Shown: piece after piece, positions 58,050 to 64,000 of the stretch
How positions within the stretch are numbered: position 1 is the first letter of the stretch
Layout of the letters: the number at the start of each line of letters is the position of its first letter
Assembly (NCBI RefSeq): GCF_001613505.1
Contig: NZ_BDCM01000007.1
Span: 186,001 to 250,000, forward strand
DNA: 64,000 nucleotides
DNA from: Nocardia mikamii NBRC 108933
Lineage (GTDB): Bacteria; Actinomycetota; Actinomycetes; Mycobacteriales; Mycobacteriaceae
Reading direction: 5' to 3'
Program-made: the position numbers and the translations under genes
Notes under the pieces: model-generated
What the model saw: only the letters and a program-made list of their open reading frames with translations
Databases searched by the model: none
What the model was told of the DNA's origin: nothing

Positions 58050-58817
58050 TCACGCGCCGGGCCCGGACACCGGGTGCCGCTCCCGCCCGGGGTCGTAGAG
58101 ATGCGACTGCGCACAGTCGAGCGCGGGGGTCAGCGCCCGCCCGACCAGTATCACCGCGGCCTGCCGCAACCCCGCCGCCTCCACCCGGCCGGCGATGTCG
58201 GCGAGCGTCCCGCGCAGAATCCGCTGCTGCGGCTGACTGGCCCGGTAGACCACCACGGCCGGACAGTCGGCGCCGTACTCGTCCGCCAGTTCCGCGGCCA
58301 GTTCCCGGATCCGCGTGATCGCCAGATGCAGCACCAGACTGGCCCGCGTCCGCGCGAAATTCCCCAGCGCCTCGGACTCGGGCATCGCGGTCGAACGCGC
58401 CCGCGTCCGCGTCAGCACCACCGACTGCGCCACCTCCGGCACGGTCAGCTCACTGCCCAGGACCGCGGCCGCCGCCGCATACGCCGGCACCCCCGGCGTC
58501 ACATCCCAGGAGATGCCCAAACCGTCGAGCCGCCGGGTCTGTTCGGTCAGCGCCGAATAGATCGACGGATCCCCCGAACACAGCCGGGCCACATCCTTGC
58601 CCGCGGCATCGGCCCGCGCACAGTGCGCGACGATCTCGTCCAGGTCCAGTCCCTGGGTATCGATCAGTTCCGCCTCCGGCGCGCAATGCGCCAGCACCTC
58701 GGGATCCAGATACGTCCCCGCATACAGGCACACCGGAGATGCCCGCAACAGCATCACCGCCCGCAGCGTGAGCAGATCGGCCGCCCCGGGCCCCGCCCCG
58801 ATGAAATGCACGGTCAT
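58050..58817 (-). CDS. cobM: Precorrin-4 C11-methyltransferase
   Basis: This is a 255-residue SAM-dependent uroporphyrinogen-type methyltransferase that methylates C-11 of precorrin-4 in cobalamin (vitamin B12) corrin-ring synthesis; it acts in the cytoplasm. Family motifs are clear: VHFIGAGPGAADLLTLRA at the N-terminus, VARLCSGDPSIYSALTEQ, VTPGVPAYAAAAA and ELTVPEVAQSVVLTRTR, as in CobM/CbiF. The length is normal. The start is ATG at 58817 with only a weak ribosome site. No other cob gene is adjacent, so it is an isolated member of the pathway here. It probably marks the conserved chromosome next to the NRPS insertion rather than a biosynthetic partner. Confidence 0.94.
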   Translation of the reverse strand: MTVHFIGAGPGAADLLTLRAVMLLRASPVCLYAGTYLDPEVLAHCAPEAELIDTQGLDLDEIVAHCARADAAGKDVARLCSGDPSIYSALTEQTRRLDGLGISWDVTPGVPAYAAAAAVLGSELTVPEVAQSVVLTRTRARSTAMPESEALGNFARTRASLVLHLAITRIRELAAELADEYGADCPAVVVYRASQPQQRILRGTLADIAGRVEAAGLRQAAVILVGRALTPALDCAQSHLYDPGRERHPVSGPGA

Positions 58818-58910
58818 GCCCGGAGTCTAGGTGCCCGGCCGATCCCGGAAAGTTCAGCCCGGCCGCCCGAGTTCGACGCTGAGCGGGGGCAGGGTGGTGA
58901 TCTCGTTGCC

Positions 58911-58944
58911 GCGCAGCTCCACCCGGGGCTGCGCGGCGTAAAAT
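58911..58944. promoter_or_regulatory. Palindrome and -10 element upstream of cupin gene
   Basis: GCGCAGC (58911-58917) and GCTGCGC (58928-58934) form a hairpin-type inverted repeat 5 bp before TAAAAT (58939-58944), a plausible -10 box for the plus-strand gene starting at 58983. Position over the -35 zone suggests an operator. No good -35 hexamer is visible. Confidence 0.4.
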
Positions 58945-58982
58945 CATGCCCGGGGTCATCCACAACTTCGAAGGTGACCACG

Positions 58983-59657
58983 ATGACGAAATTCGTTCAG
59001 ACCATCGAGTTCAAGACCTCGCAGCTCGACGAGTTCAATCGCACGCTGGACCGGTGGCTCACTGCCACCGAGGGGACGCGGTCGGCGACGCACAGTATGG
59101 AAACCAGGGACCGCGACCACCCGGACACCTACCTGCAGATCGTGGAATTCCCCTCCTACGAGCAGGCCATGGCGAATTCCGCACTGCCCGAGACGACCGG
59201 ATTCGCCGAAACCCTCGCCGCCCTGTGCGACGAGCCGGCGGTCTTCCGCAACCTCGACCTGGTGCGTGAGGACGACATGGACGGGGCAGCGAGGACATCG
59301 TTGCTGGTGAAGAACTTCGATGCCGCCGACGAGACGCGGGAATTCGAATCCGGCAGCGGGCGCCTCGAGGTCGTGCAGGCGCCCTCCGGCGCGGTCGGCC
59401 GGGCCGTCTTCGAACCGGGCTGGCGCTGGTCCACCCACGTCAAGCCGATCGCGGGTACCGACAGCTGCCAGGTCGCGCATATCGGCTACTGCGTGTCGGG
59501 GCGGATGCACATCCGGATGGACGACGGTACCGAGTGCGAGATCGGCCCCGGAGATCTCATGGAGTGCCCGCCCGGCCACGACGCCTGGACCGTCGGTGAA
59601 CAAGCCTGCGTGGTGATCGACTGGGCCGCGGCCGCGGAGTACGCCCGGCGCCGCTGA
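58983..59657 (+). CDS. Two-domain protein: ABM-like domain plus cupin
   Basis: This is a 224-residue cytoplasmic protein of unknown function. Residues about 1-95 look like a dimeric alpha/beta-barrel domain (MTKFVQTIEFKTSQLDEFN at the start, YLQIVEFPSYEQAMANS). Residues about 125-215 form a cupin: HVKPIAGTDSCQVAHIGYCVSG, then MECPPGHDAWTVGEQ, with two His positions suited to metal binding. The start is ATG at 58983 with AAGGTGA at 58971-58977; the frame is open far upstream, but that region overlaps cobM on the other strand. It is transcribed divergently from cobM. It may be a small-molecule-binding or oxidative enzyme; the substrate is unknown. Confidence 0.75.
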   Translation: MTKFVQTIEFKTSQLDEFNRTLDRWLTATEGTRSATHSMETRDRDHPDTYLQIVEFPSYEQAMANSALPETTGFAETLAALCDEPAVFRNLDLVREDDMDGAARTSLLVKNFDAADETREFESGSGRLEVVQAPSGAVGRAVFEPGWRWSTHVKPIAGTDSCQVAHIGYCVSGRMHIRMDDGTECEIGPGDLMECPPGHDAWTVGEQACVVIDWAAAAEYARRR

Positions 59658-59667
59658 GTTCTTCCGG

Positions 59668-60093
59668 CTACCCGGTCATATTCAGCCCACCGAGGATCTT
59701 GTCGGGGCGTACCCGTACGACCAGCTCGCCGGGGACGGCGTTGCGGCGGCCGAATTCCTCGGCACGGTCCGGGCCCATGTACCGCGCGGCGATGGCGGTG
59801 GCGGTGCGCAGGAGTTCGGCAGGGTCCTCGGAGAGCGTGGCGACGCCTTGCACCTGGAAATAGGCGTACGGCGGTTCGTCGAGGTCCACGCAGAGGGCGA
59901 CGCGGGGGTCGCGCGCCAGCGCCTTGCCCTTGGCGGTGGTTGTGCCGGTGTTGAAGACCAGGTCGTCGCCGTCGAGGATGAACCAGACCGGATTGACGAT
60001 CGGGCGGCCGTCGGAGGCGACCAGAGCCAATTTGCCGGTACGGGTTCCGGCGGCGAGGAATTCCCGCACTTCGGGATCGGTGATGGAAGGCAT
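59668..60093 (-). CDS. PPOX/F420-type split-barrel protein
   Basis: This 141-residue protein has the pyridoxamine-5'-phosphate-oxidase-like split beta-barrel. It resembles mycobacterial F420-dependent members: FLAAGTRTGKLALVASDGRPIVNPVWFILDGDDLVFNT, then GKALARDPRVALCVD and YFQVQGVATL. Such proteins use F420 or a flavin in reductions; the exact cofactor cannot be read from sequence. ATG at 60093 is preferred over GTG at 60099, since AGGG lies 7 nt before it. It converges on the cupin gene with a 10-bp gap and lies downstream of the response regulator on the same strand. Confidence 0.85.
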   Translation of the reverse strand: MPSITDPEVREFLAAGTRTGKLALVASDGRPIVNPVWFILDGDDLVFNTGTTTAKGKALARDPRVALCVDLDEPPYAYFQVQGVATLSEDPAELLRTATAIAARYMGPDRAEEFGRRNAVPGELVVRVRPDKILGGLNMTG

Positions 60094-60143
60094 GAGCACA
60101 CCCTAGGAAGAGGCGGCCGGTGGCGGGCCCCGACACGCGCCGA

Positions 60144-60173
60144 CGGCCCCGGCCGCGATCGACATCGGGGCCG
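60144..60173 (-). terminator. Stem-loop after the two-component genes
   Basis: CGGCCCCG (60144-60151) and CGGGGCCG (60166-60173) form a perfect 8-bp stem with a 14-nt loop. It lies 18 bp past the response-regulator stop and ahead of the PPOX gene, so it may separate the two transcripts. There is no T-tract. Confidence 0.5.
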
Positions 60174-60190
60174 GGCGCGCTCGTCGCCGT

Positions 60191-60808
60191 TCAGATGGCC
60201 CCGCGCTCGCGCGCCCGCGCCACCGCCGACGTCCGCGATCGCACGCCCAGCTTCGAATAGATATGCACCAGATGGGATTTCACCGTCGTCTCGCTGAGGA
60301 ACAGGTGTTTGCCGATATCGCGGTTGGAATGGCCGTCGGCGACCAGGCGCAGCACCTCGATCTCGCGGGCGCTCAGGGTCGTGTCCGGTTTGCGGACGCG
60401 GGTCATCAGCTTGGAGGCGACCGAGGGCGAGAGCACGCTCTCCCCCGCCGCCGCTCCGCGCACGGCGGCGAGGAGTTCCGGTGGCGGCGTGTCCTTGAGG
60501 ATGTAGCCGCAGGCACCCGCCTCGATGGCGCCGAGGATGTCGGCGTCGGTGTCGTAGTTGGTCACCACCAGGACGTTCGGCGGCTCGGGCAGGGCGCGCA
60601 GGGCCAGGGTCGCGTCCACGCCGGATTTGCCGGGGCCGAAGCGCAGGTCCATCAGCACCAGATCGACGTGCGTGGTGGTGCAGAAGGCCACGGCCTCCTC
60701 GGCGGTGGCGGCCTCCCCGGCCACCGTGATGTCCTCGCCGGAATCCAGCAGGGCCCGCAGCCCGGCGCGGACGATGGCGTGGTCGTCGGCCAGCAGCAGA
60801 TGTATCAC
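60191..60808 (-). CDS. NarL/LuxR-family response regulator
   Basis: This is a 205-residue two-component response regulator. The receiver domain (about 1-120) has the acidic pocket D8/D9, phospho-acceptor Asp54 in VLMDLRF, the switch Thr82, and Lys104 in GYILKDT. A C-terminal LuxR-type HTH (about 140-200) has LSAREIEVLRLVADGHSNRDIGKHL and the recognition helix SETTVKSHLVHIYSKLGV. It is activated by the kinase gene just upstream, whose stop overlaps its ATG by 4 nt (ATGA), so the pair is translationally coupled. The divergent ABC transporter genes are likely targets; that is inference from position. Confidence 0.95.
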   Translation of the reverse strand: MIHLLLADDHAIVRAGLRALLDSGEDITVAGEAATAEEAVAFCTTTHVDLVLMDLRFGPGKSGVDATLALRALPEPPNVLVVTNYDTDADILGAIEAGACGYILKDTPPPELLAAVRGAAAGESVLSPSVASKLMTRVRKPDTTLSAREIEVLRLVADGHSNRDIGKHLFLSETTVKSHLVHIYSKLGVRSRTSAVARARERGAI

Positions 60809-62004
60809 GGCAGGTCCTCCCGCGAGATGAGCTCGGCGGCAGCGGTTTCCGAGTCGTGCAGCGGAAACGACACGGTGACGGCGGTATGTCCCGGTTCGGA
60901 TTCGACGTCCATGACACCGCCCTGCTGTTCGACGCGGCTGCGCATGGCGTTGAGGCCGAAGGTGCCGCCCCCGAAGACCGCCGGATCGATACCCACACCG
61001 TCGTCGACCACGTCGAGATGGACGGCGTCGTCACCGTAGGTGAGCGTGATCCGCATCCGGTCGGCGCGGGCGTGCCGGACCACATTCGACACCGCGCCCT
61101 GCGCCACCCGCACCAGCGCGGCCTCGATGGGCATCGGCAGCCGCATCGGGGTCCCCTCGACCACCGTGCGGGCGCTCAGCCCGGGGCCCTCGGCACGCCG
61201 GGCGATCCGTTCGAGCGCATCACTCAGCGATTGCCCCTCGAGCACCGCCGGGGTGAGGTCGCCGATCAACTGCCGGGTCTCGACCAGGTTGTCCGCGGCG
61301 GTCTCGCGGGCGAGCCGGATCTGTTGCAGCGCGGGATGATCCGGCGCGTCGCGCTCGGCGGCGTGCAGCAGCATCTGGATGCTGGACAGTCCCTGGGCGA
61401 CGGTGTCGTGGATCTCCTGGGCCAGCCGCTCCCGTTCGGCGAGTTTGCCGGCCGTGCGTTCACGTTCGGCGAGAGTGGCGCGGGTGGAGAGCAATTCGTC
61501 GATCAGCTGCTGACGGTCGGCGGCCTCCCGGAACAGCGCCCGATAACCCAGGCCGATCGCGATCGCGACGATCGCACCCAGCACCGGCCCGGCGATTCCC
61601 GGAACCGTCCACCCCTCGTGTAATCCCCACCCGACCACCGAGACGACCGTGGCGGCGACGACCGCGGCCAGCCCCCACAGTCGCGGCAGCAGATGCAGAT
61701 AGAGAAAGAACAGCCCGAACACCAGGTAGACGGCCTCCGGAACCAGCACGATCAACGCCAGCCACAACACCGTGAGCCCGCCCAGCCACACCCGGGCGGC
61801 GACCGGACGCCCGCGCAGCAGTCCGCCCGCGAAGTACACGACCAGGAACAGCGCCGCGAGCACGATCACCGCGGCGGTGGGCCGGGTGCCGTCGTCACCG
61901 GGCACGGCCGCCCGCACCATCACCACGACCACCAGCGCCGTCATCAACACATGCAGTCCTACCTGCAGCGCGGCGAAAACCGGGGTGAGTGGAGAGCGGT
62001 GCAC
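60805..62004 (-). CDS. Sensor histidine kinase (HisKA_3, HPK7 type)
   Basis: This is a 399-residue membrane sensor kinase of the NarX/DesK-like HPK7 class, partner of the downstream response regulator. Residues 9-158 hold about six hydrophobic segments with hardly any extracellular loop, so the signal is probably sensed in the membrane. A short coiled coil leads to the H-box, AQEIHDTVAQGLSSIQ, with phospho-acceptor His199. The ATPase domain has VVRHARADRM (N box with N-V-V-R-H), VDDGVGID and GTFGLNAMRSRV. The start is GTG at 62004. Membrane-embedded sensors next to FtsX-type ABC genes often respond to cell-envelope stress or antimicrobial peptides. Confidence 0.93.
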   Translation of the reverse strand: MHRSPLTPVFAALQVGLHVLMTALVVVVMVRAAVPGDDGTRPTAAVIVLAALFLVVYFAGGLLRGRPVAARVWLGGLTVLWLALIVLVPEAVYLVFGLFFLYLHLLPRLWGLAAVVAATVVSVVGWGLHEGWTVPGIAGPVLGAIVAIAIGLGYRALFREAADRQQLIDELLSTRATLAERERTAGKLAERERLAQEIHDTVAQGLSSIQMLLHAAERDAPDHPALQQIRLARETAADNLVETRQLIGDLTPAVLEGQSLSDALERIARRAEGPGLSARTVVEGTPMRLPMPIEAALVRVAQGAVSNVVRHARADRMRITLTYGDDAVHLDVVDDGVGIDPAVFGGGTFGLNAMRSRVEQQGGVMDVESEPGHTAVTVSFPLHDSETAAAELISREDLP

Positions 62005-62133
62005 GCTGCCAGCTTATGCGCGGTTATCGGGGCGGCATCCATCGAAAGGTGGAATCGGCACCCCACCGTCGGGCGGTCGCGATGTGTCCGCGAAGGCGAT
62101 GCCCACCGGCGGATTCACCGCGAGGGTGGGGAT

Positions 62134-63183
62134 ATGTTCGTCGCACTGCGAGATCTGCGGGCCGCCCGCGGCCGATTCCTGCTCATCACCCTGGTCGTCA
62201 CCATGGTGGCCCTGCTGGTGAGCTTTCTGAGCGGACTCACGGCCGGGCTCGCCCATCAGAATATTTCCGCCCTCGAGCGGCTGTCCGGCGGCAGCGTCGT
62301 GTTCGCCGATACCGGCGCCGACCCGTCGTTCGATTCCTCGGCGTTGACCGGCGAACAGGTGCAGCGCTGGCAGCGAGCCGGGGGAACCGTCGATCCGGTG
62401 GGCATCGGCCGTAGCCAGGCCGTCCGTGACGGGTCCGCGCCGACCCAGGTGGCGATATTCGGCGTCGACGGCACGGCATTCGGCAATGAGGTGGTTACCC
62501 GCCCCGGCACCGTCGTGCTGAGTAAGGCCGCCGCCGTAGACCTCTCGGCCACCGCCGGTGAGCGCGTGTCGATCGGCGACCGGACCTTCACGGTCGCGGG
62601 GATCGGCGGCGACGACTGGTACGCGCACACCCCGGTGGTCTGGACGACGCTGTCCGACTGGCAGCAACTCGATCCGCGCGGCGGTGCCGCCACGATTCTG
62701 GTCGCCTCCGGCGTGCCCGGCGCCGATGCGGTGAACAGCGCCGCGCACACCCGCACGACGAGCGTCGACGGCGCACTGCAGGCGATCGGGTCCTATCGGG
62801 CCGAGAACGGTTCGCTCACGCTGATGACCGTGATGCTGTTCGTGATCTCGGCCCTGGTGATCGGTGCGTTCTTCACCGTCTGGACCATCCAGCGCACGCC
62901 GGATATCGCGACGCTGAAAGCACTGGGCGCCACCACGACCGCGCTGGTCCGCGACGCACTGGGGCAGGCGCTGATCGTGCTGCTCCTCGGTGTAGGCGTC
63001 GGGGTCGCAGTGACCGCACTGGCCGGGGCGTTCCTCGGCGGGGCGGTGCCGTTCGTGCTCAGTGCCGCCACGACCGTGGTACCCGCACTCGCACTCATCG
63101 GGCTCGGGCTGCTCGGCGCGGTGTTCGCCCTGCGCTTCCTAGTCACCACCGACCCGCTCACCGCGCTCAACAACTCTCGTTGA
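62134..63183 (+). CDS. FtsX-like ABC transporter permease
   Basis: This is a 349-residue permease of the MacB/FtsX class (DevC-like). One N-terminal membrane helix (about 14-38) is followed by an external domain (about 45-235) and three C-terminal helices (about 235-255, 285-310, 315-340). The conserved cytoplasmic loop TPDIATLKALGATTTALVRD contacts the ATPase. Such transporters extract substrates from the membrane or drive envelope processes rather than classical import. The start is ATG at 62134 with GGTGGGG just upstream; the open frame extending back to 61693 lies within the kinase gene. It is divergent from the kinase/regulator pair and probably controlled by it; the ATPase follows after 25 bp. 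Confidence 0.9.
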   Translation: MFVALRDLRAARGRFLLITLVVTMVALLVSFLSGLTAGLAHQNISALERLSGGSVVFADTGADPSFDSSALTGEQVQRWQRAGGTVDPVGIGRSQAVRDGSAPTQVAIFGVDGTAFGNEVVTRPGTVVLSKAAAVDLSATAGERVSIGDRTFTVAGIGGDDWYAHTPVVWTTLSDWQQLDPRGGAATILVASGVPGADAVNSAAHTRTTSVDGALQAIGSYRAENGSLTLMTVMLFVISALVIGAFFTVWTIQRTPDIATLKALGATTTALVRDALGQALIVLLLGVGVGVAVTALAGAFLGGAVPFVLSAATTVVPALALIGLGLLGAVFALRFLVTTDPLTALNNSR

Positions 63184-63208
63184 TTCGATTACCGCACAGG
63201 AGCTTTCG

Positions 63209-63937
63209 ATGACCACCACCCTGACCGTCTCCGATCTCACCCTCACTTTCCCCGACGGCGCCGGCCGCGTCACCGCCCTCGACCGGGTGGCACTGACCGT
63301 GCGCGGCGGCGAGATCGCGGCCATCACCGGGCCCTCCGGTTCGGGCAAATCCAGTCTGCTGGCGACGGTGTCGACGCTCGTGCGCCCGGATTCGGGCCGG
63401 ATTCTGCTCGACACCTATGACGGCGGTGTCGACCTCGCCCTAGTGTCGCGGCGCGAGGCCACGACCCTGCGCCGGGAACGCATCGGGATCGTCTTCCAGC
63501 AGCCCAATCTCATTCCCGCCCTCACCGCGGTCGAACAACTCGAGGTGATGCGCCACCTCGGTGGCCGCGGCGTCGTCTCGCCGCGACTGCGACGCCGAAC
63601 GAGGGACAAGGCGATGGATCTGCTCGATGCCGTGGGGCTGCGCGGTCACGAGAAGAAGCGCCCGGCACAGCTGTCCGGCGGTCAACGACAGCGCGTCGAC
63701 ATCGCCCGCGCTCTCATGCACGACCCCGCGCTGCTCGTCGTCGACGAGCCGACGAGCGCTCTCGACCAGGAACGCGGGGCCGCCGTCATCGACCTCATCC
63801 TCGGCGTCGTGCACACCCACGCCGCCGCCACCCTGCTGGTGACCCACGATCGCACCCACCTGCACCGCATGAACGCGGTCTACCGCATGGTCGACGGCCG
63901 GTTGTCGGTGGACGAGGCGGGAGAGCTCGCCGCCTGA
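63209..63937 (+). CDS. ABC transporter ATPase (MacB/LolD type)
   Basis: This 242-residue ATPase powers the FtsX-like permease encoded 25 bp upstream. It has Walker A GPSGSGKSS, Q-loop FQQPNLIPALTAVEQ, signature LSGGQRQRVDIARAL, Walker B LLVVDEPTSALD and H-loop VTHD. The LIPALTAVEQ segment is characteristic of the MacB/LolD/BceA group. The ribosome site AGGAG is well placed before ATG at 63209. The two genes form an operon ending in a stem-loop 11 bp after the stop. Confidence 0.95.
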   Translation: MTTTLTVSDLTLTFPDGAGRVTALDRVALTVRGGEIAAITGPSGSGKSSLLATVSTLVRPDSGRILLDTYDGGVDLALVSRREATTLRRERIGIVFQQPNLIPALTAVEQLEVMRHLGGRGVVSPRLRRRTRDKAMDLLDAVGLRGHEKKRPAQLSGGQRQRVDIARALMHDPALLVVDEPTSALDQERGAAVIDLILGVVHTHAAATLLVTHDRTHLHRMNAVYRMVDGRLSVDEAGELAA

Positions 63938-63947
63938 TCGACACCGC

Positions 63948-63981
63948 CCGGCGCGGGCTACGTCGCTCGTTTCCGCGCCGG
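63948..63981 (+). terminator. Stem-loop terminator of the ABC operon
   Basis: A perfect 9-bp inverted repeat, CCGGCGCGG (63948-63956) and CCGCGCCGG (63973-63981), with a 16-nt loop, begins 11 bp after the ATPase stop. GC-rich, without a T-run. The remaining bases to the window end show no gene. Confidence 0.5.
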
Positions 63982-64000
63982 CACCGCCGCATACCAGGTC

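Noticed and set aside
57697..58098. A 133-codon plus-strand open frame in the NRPS leader
   Set aside because: It overlaps the cobM 3' end, has no ribosome site and an arbitrary composition; the region is better explained as regulatory.
58818..58982. Possible cobalamin riboswitch upstream of cobM
   Set aside because: No B12-box-like core or extended leader is visible in the 165-bp gap. The only structure is a short palindrome closer to the cupin promoter.

Overview
The window comes from a GC-rich actinomycete. Three things suggest Corynebacteriales (Nocardia or a close relative): GC-ending codons throughout, an F420/PPOX-type split-barrel protein, and a giant single-protein NRPS. That placement is inference; no rRNA or other taxonomic marker is present.

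Layout. Positions 1-4.7 kb hold small accessory genes: a membrane protein overlapping a Nudix hydrolase (+), a DHA2-type MFS exporter and a MarR repressor (both -), and a divergent cytoplasmic SGNH/GDSL hydrolase (+). The hydrolase promoter is embedded in inverted repeats. Positions 4.8-7.1 kb hold an ABC exporter pair (-), permease plus ATPase. Positions 7.3-57.7 kb, about 79% of the window, are one uninterrupted minus-strand gene for a 16,786-residue non-ribosomal peptide synthetase. Positions 58.0-64 kb hold cobM (-), a two-domain cupin protein (+), a split-barrel flavin/F420 protein (-), a LuxR-type response regulator with its histidine kinase (-), and a divergent FtsX-type ABC permease and ATPase (+).

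The NRPS reads, N to C: an EntF-like starter C domain, then 14 complete C-A-T modules. Epimerisation (E) domains lie only in modules 6 and 10. The protein ends with a fifteenth C domain followed by the N-terminal ~250 residues of a decayed adenylation domain. There is no final carrier protein, thioesterase or reductase. By-eye A-domain codes give Thr at modules 2 and 5 and Ser at modules 4 and 7; the other ten are not confidently assignable. The predicted product is a hydroxy-rich, possibly N-acylated 14-residue peptide, perhaps released by the terminal C domain.

Most notable: modules 12 and 14 carry E-type carrier domains and are followed by C domains of the post-E (D-donor) type, yet both lack an E domain. 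Modules 11-12 and 13-14 look like a duplicated bimodule. Flanking exporters and a two-component system could serve export or sensing of the peptide, but that is context only. No MbtH-like gene, fatty-acyl ligase or thioesterase lies in the window.
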